Assembly (NCBI RefSeq): GCF_021049265.1
Contig: NZ_CP088018.1
Span: 3,038,001-3,102,000 of the forward strand
Length of the DNA: 64,000 nt
From: Ruania suaedae
GTDB lineage: Bacteria; Actinomycetota; Actinomycetes; Actinomycetales; Beutenbergiaceae
Reading direction: 5' to 3'
Part shown: positions 42,894 through 51,923 of the stretch, in pieces
Numbering within the stretch: position 1 is the first letter of the stretch
Layout of the letters: every line of letters starts with the position of its first letter
Position numbers and translations under genes: made by a program
The notes under the pieces: model-generated
Database searches by the model: none
What the model was told of the DNA's origin: nothing
What the model saw: the letters and a program-made list of their open reading frames with translations, nothing else

Positions 42894-44429
42894 TCACGCC
42901 AGCGAGAACCTCACCCGCCGGGACTCGACGTCGACCTCGGACACGCGCACCCGGACCAGCTCGCCCAGCGGGAGGCCCGCGCCGGTGACCTCGGCACGCA
43001 CGGCCGGCTCGGTGAGCACGACCGTGCCGCGCTGGACCTGCGCCCCGGCGGAACCCTCGGGACCGTCGGAAGCTGCGCCGTCGGAGGCGTCGCCGTCGGG
43101 GGCATCCACCGCCACGATCACGCCCTCGAAGACCTGCCCGACGCGGCCCTGCAGCAGCACCGCCTCGACGGCGTTCACGCAGGCACGCTCGTAGGCGGAC
43201 GAGCGCTGGGCCGCCCGCCCCATCACCCCAGGCAGGTCCGGGAGCGCCTCGCGCACCCACTCGGGCACCACAGTGCCGGCGCTCGCCGCGAGGCAGATCT
43301 CGAGACCGTACCGGTCCACGAGGCGCCGAAGCGGCGCGGTGACGTGTGCGTACTCCGCAGCGATCGCCGAGTGCGGGGACGGCGGTGGTGTGCCGGTCTC
43401 GGCGTCGCCGGTGCTGTCGAAGGTGACATACCCCGCACCGCGGAAGAGGCTGGTGGCTTCCTGCAGGAACGCCGCGTGCGCGGGCACCGCGGAGTCGAGC
43501 CCGGAGAGCACCTCACCGTAGGGCCGGCCCTGCGGCCACTCGATACCCAGGCCGCGAGCCGCCCGGCGCACCCGTGCCACATCCTCCGGGTCGGCCGGCG
43601 GGAGCGTCCGCAGGATCCCCACGCCGGCGGTGCGCATGAGACCAGCCGCGGCGATCCCGGTGAGCAGCGAGATCTGCGCGTTCCACTCCTCAACGTCGAG
43701 CTGCGCGCGCTGGACGAGCCGGTACCCACCCTCGGTAGCCACCACCTCCTGCTCGCGGATCGCCAGCGACGCCCCACCCCGGGCACGTTCCTGCGCGAGC
43801 CGCAACTGCCCGATCTCACGCAGGAGCACCAGCACCTGGTCCAGTTCGTCGGCCGGGGCGCCGCCCGCCGAGGCGATCCGGCGATCGGCCTCCCGGTAGT
43901 CCAGCTGCGCGCGGCTGCGCACCTGCGCCCGGTGCACCTGCGCCTCGACCAGCGCGCCGTCGCCGTCGAGCCGGATCTGCCAGACGCACGCGGGCCGCCT
44001 CCGGCCGGCCAGCAGGCTCGCGGCCTCCTCGGAGAGCACCTGCGGGTGGAGCGCGATCGAGCCGTCCGGACCGTAGAAGGTGACACCGCGGTCTGCGAGC
44101 TCGGCGTCCAGGGCGCCGCCGGGCCGCACGAAGGACGCAGGATCGGCGATCGCGTACTGCACGAGGTACCCATGCTCGGCGCGGGACAGATGCATCGCCT
44201 GGTCGAGATCGCGCGCACCGGGCGGGTCGATCGTCAGGAACGGCACGTCGGTCAGGTCGAGGCCGGCGTCGCTACCCTCAGCCGCTGCCCGCTCGGCTTC
44301 GGCGATCGCCGCCTCGCTGAAGGGTCCGGGCACGCGCTGCTCCGTGCGGATGCGCTGCAGCAGCGGATGGACGGCGTGCTCGGCGGCTGCGGAGAGCCGG
44401 ACCCGGCGTCGCTGCGCCGGTATGGTCAT
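42894..44429 (-). CDS. RNB domain ribonuclease (RNase II/R family)
   Basis: A protein of 511 residues. The RNB catalytic motif D-P-P-G-A-R-D-L-D-Q-A-M is near residue 70, with D-R-G-V-T-F-Y and H-V-T-A-P-L-R-R further on. The N-terminal cold-shock domains of RNase R are missing; a short S1-like tail (I-V-A-V-D-A-P...L-V-R-V-R-V-S-E-V-D) is present but carries an acidic D-G/A-S insert. It should degrade RNA 3' to 5'. Its start overlaps the stop of the upstream membrane-protein gene. Confidence 0.9.
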   Translation of the reverse strand: MTIPAQRRRVRLSAAAEHAVHPLLQRIRTEQRVPGPFSEAAIAEAERAAAEGSDAGLDLTDVPFLTIDPPGARDLDQAMHLSRAEHGYLVQYAIADPASFVRPGGALDAELADRGVTFYGPDGSIALHPQVLSEEAASLLAGRRRPACVWQIRLDGDGALVEAQVHRAQVRSRAQLDYREADRRIASAGGAPADELDQVLVLLREIGQLRLAQERARGGASLAIREQEVVATEGGYRLVQRAQLDVEEWNAQISLLTGIAAAGLMRTAGVGILRTLPPADPEDVARVRRAARGLGIEWPQGRPYGEVLSGLDSAVPAHAAFLQEATSLFRGAGYVTFDSTGDAETGTPPPSPHSAIAAEYAHVTAPLRRLVDRYGLEICLAASAGTVVPEWVREALPDLPGVMGRAAQRSSAYERACVNAVEAVLLQGRVGQVFEGVIVAVDAPDGDASDGAASDGPEGSAGAQVQRGTVVLTEPAVRAEVTGAGLPLGELVRVRVSEVDVESRRVRFSLA

Positions 44430-44932
44430 CGGGCCCGCCGGTCGAGGAGCAGCGCGGTGAGGCAGGCGAGCAGAATCCCGACCGGCGCCAGGGTCAGGGC
44501 CACCACCACGAACAGGCCACCGTGGCCCAGGTACTGCGTGGAGTCGGCGAAGGGCGTCACGATGGCGGCGAGGACCACACCGATCAGCCCGCCCAGCACG
44601 GCGAAGTTGCGATAGCGCGGTGCACGCCGCACCCGCGAGCGGTCGAGGGACTCCACGATCCGGCGCTCCTCGCCGGTCTCGCCGCCGGCGGCGCGGACTG
44701 GATCGTCGTCCTCGACCGCGTCCTCGACCTCGGCGCCCGGCTCCTCGTCACCGATCTCACCGAAGCCGGCGACCTGGGTGCTGGTGTCGTCAGCGCTGGA
44801 CTCGCCGGGGCCGGTCTGTTCGGGTCCGGCCTCGTCAGGAGCGGTCTGTTCGGAATCCTGGTGCTCAAGGCCGTGGCTCTCAGGGCCGGGCTCAGCGACG
44901 CCGTCACGCTCATGCGGCTCGTGGGTGCTCAC
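44426..44932 (-). CDS. Acidic-headed two-helix membrane protein
   Basis: A protein of 168 residues. The first 90 are very acidic and of low complexity (Glu, Asp, Pro, Gly, Thr). A basic patch (S-R-V-R-R-A-P-R-Y-R) precedes two membrane helices at about 110-130 and 140-162. No family recognised. GTG start. It is translationally coupled to the RNB ribonuclease gene, which may place that enzyme near the membrane, though this is only context. Confidence 0.7.
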   Translation of the reverse strand: MSTHEPHERDGVAEPGPESHGLEHQDSEQTAPDEAGPEQTGPGESSADDTSTQVAGFGEIGDEEPGAEVEDAVEDDDPVRAAGGETGEERRIVESLDRSRVRRAPRYRNFAVLGGLIGVVLAAIVTPFADSTQYLGHGGLFVVVALTLAPVGILLACLTALLLDRRAR

Positions 44933-45011
44933 CGGACCACTCTAGGACGAGCGCCGGCCGCGGTCGGCTCCTGCTCGACGTCCAGCCACGGCCCGCCGGC
45001 GTGCACCGCCG

Positions 45012-45386
45012 TCAGCCCGCATGAGGCCACAACGGCAGCAGCTCACCGAGATCGGCGCGCGAGCCCGAGGCGGAGACGGCGCCGGTGGCGCGGGCCTCCT
45101 CCCAGGTCAGGTCTCCGGTGGCGAGGGCGAGGAACGTCCGGGGATCGGTCTCGACGACGTTCGGCGGGGTGCCACGGGTGTGCCGCAACCCCTCGACCAC
45201 CTGCACGACGCCCGCCGGCGGTACCCGGACCTCGACCGAGTGCCCGGGAGCCCGGTCACCGAGAGTCTGCAGCGCGTAGCGCACGGCCAGCGTCAGCACG
45301 GCACGGTCGGCACGGTCGGCGTCAGCGGCACGCCACCGGCTCACCGCGGCCTCACCGTCGGTCGGATCGATGCGTCGTCGGGCCAC
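45012..45386 (-). CDS. Sterol carrier-like (SCP2-fold) protein
   Basis: A protein of 124 residues with R-V-P-P-A-G-V-V-Q-V-V, T-P-P-N-V-V-E-T-D-P and F-L-A-L-A-T-G-D-L-T-W-E-E-A, the pattern of the actinobacterial sterol carrier family. It probably binds a lipid or other hydrophobic ligand; none is identified. The GTG at 45386 is chosen by homology. The longer open frame upstream runs through the cspA promoter region and is not used. Confidence 0.85.
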   Translation of the reverse strand: MARRRIDPTDGEAAVSRWRAADADRADRAVLTLAVRYALQTLGDRAPGHSVEVRVPPAGVVQVVEGLRHTRGTPPNVVETDPRTFLALATGDLTWEEARATGAVSASGSRADLGELLPLWPHAG

Positions 45387-45479
45387 GGACGCCGATGCTA
45401 CCGGGGCCGCTCCCGGCGCAGCAGACTTCGCTCTCGGAGAACGGTGGGACTCCACCCCCACAAACCGGCCGAAGTGTTG

Positions 45480-45485
45480 TAGGCT
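45480..45485 (+). promoter_or_regulatory. Probable -10 box of the cspA leader (TAGGCT)
   Basis: TAGGCT at 45480-45485 places the transcription start at about 45491, on the A of an ATG. The cspA mRNA would then carry a leader of about 140 nt and begin with a leaderless small ORF. No clear -35 box is visible. Confidence 0.45.
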
Positions 45486-45490
45486 CAAAC

Positions 45491-45616
45491 ATGGTTGCAG
45501 TGAATCGCACGTCGGACGCCCCAGCCTTGCAAGGCTCGGGGCGTTTTTCTTCACCAAGAAGAGTTGACGCCGGCACCGTGGCTGATTCGGACCCGACAGT
45601 CGGGTTCGAACTCTGA
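45491..45616 (+). CDS. Possible leaderless small ORF in the cspA leader
   Basis: 41 codons from ATG 45491 to TGA 45616, beginning M-V-A-V-N-R-T-S-D-A-P. The ATG coincides with the predicted transcription start, so it would be translated without a ribosome site. It runs through the intrinsic terminator at 45516-45548 and ends 15 nt before the cspA ATG. The peptide has no recognisable domain; if translated, its role is more likely regulatory. This is an inference from position only. Confidence 0.35.
   Translation: MVAVNRTSDAPALQGSGRFSSPRRVDAGTVADSDPTVGFEL
45516..45548 (+). terminator. Intrinsic terminator inside the cspA leader
   Basis: ACGCCCC (45516-45522) pairs with GGGGCGT (45538-45544), the inner palindrome AGCCTTGCAAGGCT extends the stem, and five T follow (45544-45548). 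It is the only classic stem-plus-T-run terminator I found in the window. It points rightward but no rightward gene precedes it, so it probably acts on the cspA transcript itself. Confidence 0.8.
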
Positions 45617-45631
45617 ATGATGGAGAAACGC

Positions 45632-45835
45632 ATGACCGTAGGCACCGTGAAGTGGTTCAACTCTGAGAAGGGGTTCGGCTTCATCGCCCCCGAGGACGGG
45701 TCCGCCGATGTGTTCGCGCACTACTCGGCCATCCAGGCTGACGGCTACCGCTCGCTCGAGGACAACCAGCGCGTCGAGTTCGAGGTGACCCAGGGCCCGA
45801 AGGGCCCCCAGGCGTCGAACATCCGCCCGCTCTGA
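45632..45835 (+). CDS. cspA: Cold-shock protein, CspA family
   Basis: A protein of 67 residues, the full length for a single cold-shock domain. RNP-1 reads K-G-F-G-F-I and RNP-2 V-F-A-H-Y; T-V-K-W-F-N opens the domain. It binds single-stranded RNA/DNA and unwinds mRNA structure. The ATG at 45632 follows GGAGAAACGC. It may be controlled by the leader described separately, and is followed by a desaturase gene. Confidence 0.97.
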   Translation: MTVGTVKWFNSEKGFGFIAPEDGSADVFAHYSAIQADGYRSLEDNQRVEFEVTQGPKGPQASNIRPL

Positions 45836-45872
45836 AACTAGCGCAGGACGCTCCCCAGCGGAGCTCACTGCA

Positions 45873-45912
45873 CGACCCGGCCGCCGTTGGTACGTCCGAC
45901 GGCGGCCGGTCG
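45873..45912 (+). terminator. Terminator after cspA
   Basis: CGAC-C-CGGCCGCCGT and ACGGCGGCCGGTCG form a 14-bp stem with one bulge around an 11-nt loop, 38 nt after the cspA stop, followed by TCGTTTCC. Confidence 0.75.
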
Positions 45913-46007
45913 TCGTTTCCGGCCCGGATCTCGCTGACCCGGTCAATACTTCTCACCACCATCACCGGGTGCCAGCACACCCCATCACCATGCGAAAGGG
46001 GTGTGCG

Positions 46008-47072
46008 ATGACCGCCACCGCCGAACGCCCACGCGACGCCTACGTCAGCCAGTTCAGTGCGCTGACCAAGCAGGTCCGCGAGAGCGGCCTGCTCCGCCGC
46101 CGTTACGACTACTACTGGCCTCGCCTGATCGGCGCCGCCCTGGCGCTGGCGGCGATCATCGCCGCGATCGTCCTCATCGGCAGCAGCTGGTGGCTGCTGG
46201 CGCTGGCCGCCGTGATGGGCGCTGTGATGACGCAGATCGCCTTCCTCGGCCACGACGCCGCCCACAAGCAGATCTTCACCTCCGGCAAGTGGAACGACTG
46301 GACCGCGCTCGTCCTGGCCAACCTGTTCGTCGGCCTCAGCCACGGCTGGTGGCAGGGCAAGCACTCCAAGCACCACGCCAATCCCAACAAGCGTGGCTCG
46401 GACCCGGACATCGACCTGCCCTACGTGACCTTCACCCCCGAGCAGGCCGACGAACGCCGCCGGCACCCGGCCATCGACTGGTTCCTCAAGCGCCAGGGGT
46501 GGTTCTTCTTCCCCATGCTGCTGCTGGAGGGCCTGGACCTGCACGTGACGAGCACCAAGAGAGTGCTCGGGCGCGCGCCGCTGAAGCGCCGCACGGTGGA
46601 GATCGTCTTCCTGGCGATCCGGCTCATCGCCTTCCCGGTCTTCCTGTTCCTGGTGCTCTCCCCCGGGATCGCCGGAGCATTCCTCGGCGTCCAGCTCGCC
46701 GTCTTCGGCGTCTACATGGGCGCCTCGTTCGCACCCAACCACGTCGGTATGCCCGTGATGCCCAAGGACATGCGCCTGGACTTCCTGCGCCGTCAGGTGC
46801 TGATGAGCCGCAACATCACCGGCGGCCGCTGGGTGGACACCGCGATGGGCGGGCTGAACTTCCAGGTGGAGCACCACCTGTTCCCGAACATGCCCCGCCC
46901 GCACCTGCGCACGGTCGCACCACTGGTGCGTCAGTTCTGTGCCGAGCACAAGGTCGACTACACCCAGACGAACCTGTTCCGCTCCTACGGCATCGTCGTG
47001 CGCCACCTCAACGACGTCGGTCTCGGCGTCCGCGACACCTTCACCTGCCCGCTGGTGGCGGCGTACCGCTGA
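46008..47072 (+). CDS. Membrane fatty acid desaturase
   Basis: A protein of 354 residues with paired membrane helices at about 40-85 and 200-245 and the three His boxes H-D-A-A-H, H-S-K-H-H and V-E-H-H-L-F-P (di-iron site). It inserts a double bond into acyl chains (acyl-CoA or lipid), using ferredoxin or a reductase. The layout is like mycobacterial DesA3. The ATG at 46008 follows AAAGGGG. Being next to cspA suggests a role in keeping membranes fluid in the cold. Confidence 0.92.
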   Translation: MTATAERPRDAYVSQFSALTKQVRESGLLRRRYDYYWPRLIGAALALAAIIAAIVLIGSSWWLLALAAVMGAVMTQIAFLGHDAAHKQIFTSGKWNDWTALVLANLFVGLSHGWWQGKHSKHHANPNKRGSDPDIDLPYVTFTPEQADERRRHPAIDWFLKRQGWFFFPMLLLEGLDLHVTSTKRVLGRAPLKRRTVEIVFLAIRLIAFPVFLFLVLSPGIAGAFLGVQLAVFGVYMGASFAPNHVGMPVMPKDMRLDFLRRQVLMSRNITGGRWVDTAMGGLNFQVEHHLFPNMPRPHLRTVAPLVRQFCAEHKVDYTQTNLFRSYGIVVRHLNDVGLGVRDTFTCPLVAAYR

Positions 47073-47114
47073 GCAGGAGGCCCCACCCGCGCGGTGGCGG
47101 CCACGCTCACCCGG

Positions 47115-47167
47115 CTGACATACAGATGCCCCGGACCCTGTGAGGGCCCGGGGCATCTGTATGTCAG
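47115..47167. terminator. 20-bp perfect bidirectional terminator
   Basis: CTGACATACAGATGCCCCGG and its exact complement CCGGGGCATCTGTATGTCAG flank a 13-nt loop, between the convergent desaturase and surface nuclease genes. The ends are unusually AT-rich for this region. Confidence 0.9.
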
Positions 47168-47170
47168 GGA

Positions 47171-50100
47171 TCAGCCCCGCGCGGCCGCCCTGCGCCGCAT
47201 GATCATCACCACGCCGCCTGTCATGGCAAGGCCGAGGGCGATGAGCACGAGCGTCCACATCCCGCTCGCTCCCGTCTCGGCCAGATCGCCGTCGGAGCCA
47301 TCGGACCCGCCGGCACCATCGGAGCCATCAGTGCCATCGGACCCATCGGAGCCGTCGTCACCGGCACCCGCCTGCGAAGCCACCTGCACCTCGAGCACCA
47401 GTTCGGTGCCATTGACCGGATCGGTGACCACGAGGTCGACGACACTGACGTCGTCGCCCCCGGCGGCCTGACGGTCGCCCTGACCACCGGCGACGCCGAA
47501 CACCTCGGGCACGGTGACCCGCACCTCGGCGCTGCCGACGAGGTCGGTCCCGTCCACCGGGGTCGCGTCGAGGGCCGCCGGCTCGGTCGTGACGCCGCCG
47601 AGCGAAGTCTCCAGTGCCTCCGGCACCGGCTCGCCCGTGGAGAAGACGAACGAGGCGACGTCGACGGCGATCTCCTCGCCCGGCCTGTAGACGGCCGCCG
47701 GGTCCGAGACCCAGGTGGCCGCCACGGCGCGCTGGCCGTAGTCGGGAGAGACCGTCCCGACCTCGTCGAAGTAGTCCACCATCGCCGCCAGGTCCACCTG
47801 ACCGGAGTCGGCGGTCGAGGCACCCTCGGTGAACACACTGAACCCGTCCCCACCCGCGGCGAGGAAGGAGTTCGTCACGATCGTGTACACGCCGTCGGGG
47901 TCGATCGGCATGCCGTCGAGGCTCATGCCCACGATCCGCTCCCCGAGCGGGGCGCTCGGGTCGTAGACGTAGCTGAATCCTGCCGAGACGCCCAGGTGGA
48001 GCTTGGTCTCGGCGTCACCGTCCAGGCGCCACTGCTGCTCGAGCAGCTCGGCGATCTGAGCACCGGTCAGGTCCATCGTGACCAGCGTGTTGGCGAACGG
48101 CTGCACACCGGCGGCCTCCGCGTAGGTGACCACCCCGGCACCCTCGTCGCCGTCGGCGTCGTAGCGCAGGTCGTCGCGCAGCCCACCCGGGTTCATGAAC
48201 GCGATCTGCGTGCCCGGGTTGGTCCGCTGCGCGGCCCAGAGCTGCACGTCGGAGACGAAGTTGCCGAGAGTCGACTCACCGGCCCGGTTGGAGCCCGGCT
48301 CGCCCGAGGTCCCGACGGCGCGGTTGAGATCCGCCGTCACCTCGCCGAGCGGGACACTTCCGAGCTCCTCGGCCACGTCCACCGCGTCGTCCACGACATC
48401 CTGCACGTCCGGGTCACCGGCGCAGAACTCCTCGCGCTCGATGCCCTCGTCGGCGTCGCCGACCACCGGCACCAGGTCCACGTTCTGCGCCTGGCTCGCC
48501 ACGACCTCACCGGTGGTGGGGTCCACCGTCAGCTCGAGCTGGCCGAGCAGCTCGCCGTACTGGCGGGCCTGGGTGACCCACATGCCGTCGACGTCGTGGG
48601 TGTAGGTCTGGTGGGTGTGGCCCGAGAGGATCGCGTCGATCTCCTCGTGCGCGCCGGCCACCAGGTCACCGAACGGCGAGCCGTCGGCGCTGGAGAGCTC
48701 GCCGCCCGGTGCGCCCTCGTGGGCGAGGACGACGATCACATCGGCCTCACCGTTGGACTCGTCACCGTCGGAGAGCTGCTCGGCGTAGCGGTTGGCCGCC
48801 TCGCCCATGTCGGTGAACGTCAGGCCCTCGATGCCGGCCGGGGAGACCAGCGTGGGCATGTTCTCGGTGAGGACGCCGATGAAGCCGACGGAGACGCCAC
48901 CGGTCTCGGTGATCCAGTACGGGTCGAAGGCCGGCTCGCCGGTCTCGTCCACGATGTTCGCCCCGAGTAGCGGGAAGTCCGACGCCGGGATGACCCGGTC
49001 GGTCACGTCGTCCTGACCGCGGTCGAACTCGTGGTTGCCCAGGGCGGAGACGTCCAGGCCCATCATGTTCAGCACATCGATGGTGGGCTGGTCGTCCTGG
49101 ATGAACGAGGTGAACGTCGAGGCACCGATGTTGTCACCGGCGGAGACGAACAGCGTGTTCTCGTTCTCGGCCCGGTAGGAGTCCACCGCGCACGCGAGCA
49201 CGGCGGCACCCGCCGACTGCCCATTGGCCTCGATGCGGCCGTGGAAGTCGTTGATCGAGAGGATCTGCAGGTCCACCAGGGTGTCGGTGACGTCCGGCAC
49301 GTCGATCCCGACCAGGATCGGGTCGTGGTCGGAGGCCCGGAACTGGGTCCCCGGCTGGACGTGCTCACTGGCGAAGTAGTTGTAGCGCGAATACTCCGCG
49401 AGCACCGACTCGGGCGAGTTGATGCTCCAGATGTCGGCACCGGTGACCCGCTCGGCGGCGGTGTCGTTGGCGTAGATGTGGTCGAGCGAGCCGACCTTGC
49501 CGTCGAAGACGTAGGTGGTCTCACCGTTGTTGAGGTTGGTGTACCCGGCGTCCTCGATGGCCAGGGCCGGCAGTTCGGCGCTGTAAGAGTTGAAGTCACC
49601 GGTCAGGAAGATGTCCTCGACACCGGCCTCGTCGGCCACGTCCTCAGCGAACGCGGTCAGGGCCTCGGCCTGGTCGACCCGGTCGCCCTCGAAGCAGCCC
49701 TGCGGCAGATCCCCGCAGTCGCCACCCTTGGACTTGAAGTGGTTGGTCACGGCCACGAAGGAGTAGTCCGTCCCGACCGCGGTGAACGCCTGCGCGAGCG
49801 GCTCGCGGGCGTTGTCGAACGCCGGGTCGTCGACGAGCACGACCGAGTCCCCGGCGAGCTCCACCGTGGCGGGGTTGTAGATGAAGGCGTTGCGAATGAC
49901 GTCCTGGTCCGCGAGCGACGGCAGCTCGGACGGCGAGGTCGCATAGGCCCAGCGGTCCGCTCCGGCGTCGGCGTTGAGCGCCTCGACGAGCGCGGCGAGC
50001 GAGGCATCGCGATCGTCACCGAACTTCACCGAGTTCTCGATCTCCTCGAGGGAGACGACATCGGCGTCGAGGCCGTTGATCGCCTCGACGATCTTGGCCT

Positions 50101-51787
50101 GCTGGCGCTCGAGGTTCTCGACGTTCCACGCGCCGCGGGGGCCGTCGTCGGGCTGGCAGCGGTTGACCGTGAGGGGGTTGCCCTCGCGGTCGTCGTAGGA
50201 GCCACAGCCGGGCACGTCCTCACCGAGGGTGGTGAAGTAGTTGAGTACGTTGAAGGTGGCGAGCACCAGGTCGCCGCCGACGTCGGCCGGGGTGGCGTTC
50301 GCGGCCTGAGTATTACCACCGGCGAAGGTCACCAGGTCATCGGCGGTGCCGGTGACCGGCTCGGTGGGCTGGAAGTTCCACTGGTAGCGGTGATCGACGA
50401 TCACCGGCTCGTGGAACTCCACCGCCACGCCGGTGCGCAGGTCCGGGTTCCCGGTCAGGTACGGGACCTCCTCGTTGTCCTCCGTTCGAGCCGACCGCCC
50501 GTCGTCCAGGGTGACGGCGCGGGCCGCGTTGTCGGCGACCGCAGCGTCGTACTCGGCGGTTCCCGGAGCGGCGACGTCAGTCTCCTGCACGAGCGGACCG
50601 TTGAGGCCGAGCCCGACGGTGCCGAAAGCAGTCCGGCCCCAGCCGCCGAGCCCATAGGTGTCTGAGACGACGTAGTCGGCCACGGGAGCGACGAGCATGC
50701 CCTCGAGGGTCTCGCGCTCGGCGTCGGTGGCCGGCATGGTGAAGTCCTCGATCGGCAGGACCGGGTCGGTCTCGGTCTCGAGGATCTCCAGCCCCCCGCT
50801 CCCGACCGTGATCTGGGTGCTGGCACCGTATTCCAGACCGGCCTGCGGGTCCGGGTCGTACTCGCCGACCGCTCCCTGCACCCGGACGTAGTCACCGATC
50901 GCGACCTGACCGGCCGTGCTGGGGGAGTAGACGAAGATGGCCTCGGACGCTGTGATGCTCGCCGGGTCGACCGCGCCGCCGGTGCCGGGGGTCTGAATGT
51001 AGTAGCCGTTGAAGTTGCCCTCGGGGTAGGCAGCGGTGGCAGGGTAGGCCGCGGTGACCACGCCGCTGGTGGTGACCGTCTGGCCGACGAGCTCGCTCTC
51101 GACACCCGTGCCCTGGATCTGCGCGATGCTGTGGGTGTCCTCGGCCGGGACCTCGGGATCTGGGTCCGGATCCGGGTCCGGATCGGGGTCCCCGCCGTCG
51201 GAGCCGTTGACGGCCCCGAAGGTCTCCTCCAGCGGCCCGGTCCAGGTGCCGTCGATGCGCTGCAGCGACAGGCCGATCGGTGTGCTGTTGGACTGCTCGA
51301 CACCGATGTCGGTGCTCGTCATCCCCTCCGCAGCACCGCCCGCGGCGGTCAGCACTCCCTCGTAGGAGAGGAACTCCACGACGGTGCCCTCGGCGTCGAT
51401 CAGGGCGATCCCGTCTTCCTCGCCGTTCTGGATCCCGTTGGACGGGTACTCGGCCACGAGCACGCCGGCAACGCCGTCACCCTCGTTCACGGTGCCCTCG
51501 AGCGTGCGGGCGTCGTAGACCTGCGAATTGCTGCCGTTGTAGAGCTCGAGGCTCCACCCGGTCAGGTCGGTGCCGACGGGCGCCTGGATCTCGATCGCCT
51601 CACCTTCGTCGGTGCCGGCGTTGTCGTAGTGCAGCTCGCTGATGAAGATGTCGCCGGTGCTGATCAGGCGGGGCGCCGGGCCGGGAACGGCCGAGACGGC
51701 CGCGGCCGGGGCGGCGATACCGAGGCCGAGCACGGCCGCGGATGTCACCGCCACCAGCGGTCGGGTCAGACGGGGGGATACGGGCAT
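47171..51787 (-). CDS. Cell-wall-anchored ExeM/NucH-type nuclease fused to a 5'-nucleotidase
   Basis: A protein of 1538 residues. In order: signal peptide (to about 30), lamin-tail-like domain (about 45-165), an acidic D-P repeat linker, an OB-fold-like domain of the NucH type, an EEP nuclease domain (L-A-T-F-N-V-L-N-Y, S-L-E-E-I-E-N, L-T-G-D-F-N-S-Y, S-D-H-D-P), then a metallophosphatase and C-terminal 5'-nucleotidase (N-D-F-H-G-R, A-G-D-N-I-G-A-S, G-N-H-E-F-D-R-G, G-H-T-H-Q). The end is L-A-E-T-G (about residue 1502), a hydrophobic helix and an Arg tail, as for sortase E substrates. It can cut DNA and strip phosphate from the nucleotides at the cell surface. ATG behind GAAGGAAG. Confidence 0.95.
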   Translation of the reverse strand: MPVSPRLTRPLVAVTSAAVLGLGIAAPAAAVSAVPGPAPRLISTGDIFISELHYDNAGTDEGEAIEIQAPVGTDLTGWSLELYNGSNSQVYDARTLEGTVNEGDGVAGVLVAEYPSNGIQNGEEDGIALIDAEGTVVEFLSYEGVLTAAGGAAEGMTSTDIGVEQSNSTPIGLSLQRIDGTWTGPLEETFGAVNGSDGGDPDPDPDPDPDPEVPAEDTHSIAQIQGTGVESELVGQTVTTSGVVTAAYPATAAYPEGNFNGYYIQTPGTGGAVDPASITASEAIFVYSPSTAGQVAIGDYVRVQGAVGEYDPDPQAGLEYGASTQITVGSGGLEILETETDPVLPIEDFTMPATDAERETLEGMLVAPVADYVVSDTYGLGGWGRTAFGTVGLGLNGPLVQETDVAAPGTAEYDAAVADNAARAVTLDDGRSARTEDNEEVPYLTGNPDLRTGVAVEFHEPVIVDHRYQWNFQPTEPVTGTADDLVTFAGGNTQAANATPADVGGDLVLATFNVLNYFTTLGEDVPGCGSYDDREGNPLTVNRCQPDDGPRGAWNVENLERQQAKIVEAINGLDADVVSLEEIENSVKFGDDRDASLAALVEALNADAGADRWAYATSPSELPSLADQDVIRNAFIYNPATVELAGDSVVLVDDPAFDNAREPLAQAFTAVGTDYSFVAVTNHFKSKGGDCGDLPQGCFEGDRVDQAEALTAFAEDVADEAGVEDIFLTGDFNSYSAELPALAIEDAGYTNLNNGETTYVFDGKVGSLDHIYANDTAAERVTGADIWSINSPESVLAEYSRYNYFASEHVQPGTQFRASDHDPILVGIDVPDVTDTLVDLQILSINDFHGRIEANGQSAGAAVLACAVDSYRAENENTLFVSAGDNIGASTFTSFIQDDQPTIDVLNMMGLDVSALGNHEFDRGQDDVTDRVIPASDFPLLGANIVDETGEPAFDPYWITETGGVSVGFIGVLTENMPTLVSPAGIEGLTFTDMGEAANRYAEQLSDGDESNGEADVIVVLAHEGAPGGELSSADGSPFGDLVAGAHEEIDAILSGHTHQTYTHDVDGMWVTQARQYGELLGQLELTVDPTTGEVVASQAQNVDLVPVVGDADEGIEREEFCAGDPDVQDVVDDAVDVAEELGSVPLGEVTADLNRAVGTSGEPGSNRAGESTLGNFVSDVQLWAAQRTNPGTQIAFMNPGGLRDDLRYDADGDEGAGVVTYAEAAGVQPFANTLVTMDLTGAQIAELLEQQWRLDGDAETKLHLGVSAGFSYVYDPSAPLGERIVGMSLDGMPIDPDGVYTIVTNSFLAAGGDGFSVFTEGASTADSGQVDLAAMVDYFDEVGTVSPDYGQRAVAATWVSDPAAVYRPGEEIAVDVASFVFSTGEPVPEALETSLGGVTTEPAALDATPVDGTDLVGSAEVRVTVPEVFGVAGGQGDRQAAGGDDVSVVDLVVTDPVNGTELVLEVQVASQAGAGDDGSDGSDGTDGSDGAGGSDGSDGDLAETGASGMWTLVLIALGLAMTGGVVMIMRRRAAARG

Positions 51788-51923
51788 GGGACTTCCTTCG
51801 AGTCTCGGGGGCTCTCGAAACGTAACCGGCACCACCCACACCCGGGCACCCCGAAAGCGGTCCGGGAGGAAGAATTCCCCAGACCGTCACCTGCTCGTCA
51901 TCCAGGGCGCAGGCACCCTCCGC

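Noticed and set aside
51150-51200. Tandem DNA repeat (GGATCC/GGGTCC-like units)
   Set aside because: It only encodes the Asp-Pro linker of the surface nuclease; it is a protein linker rather than a separate DNA element.
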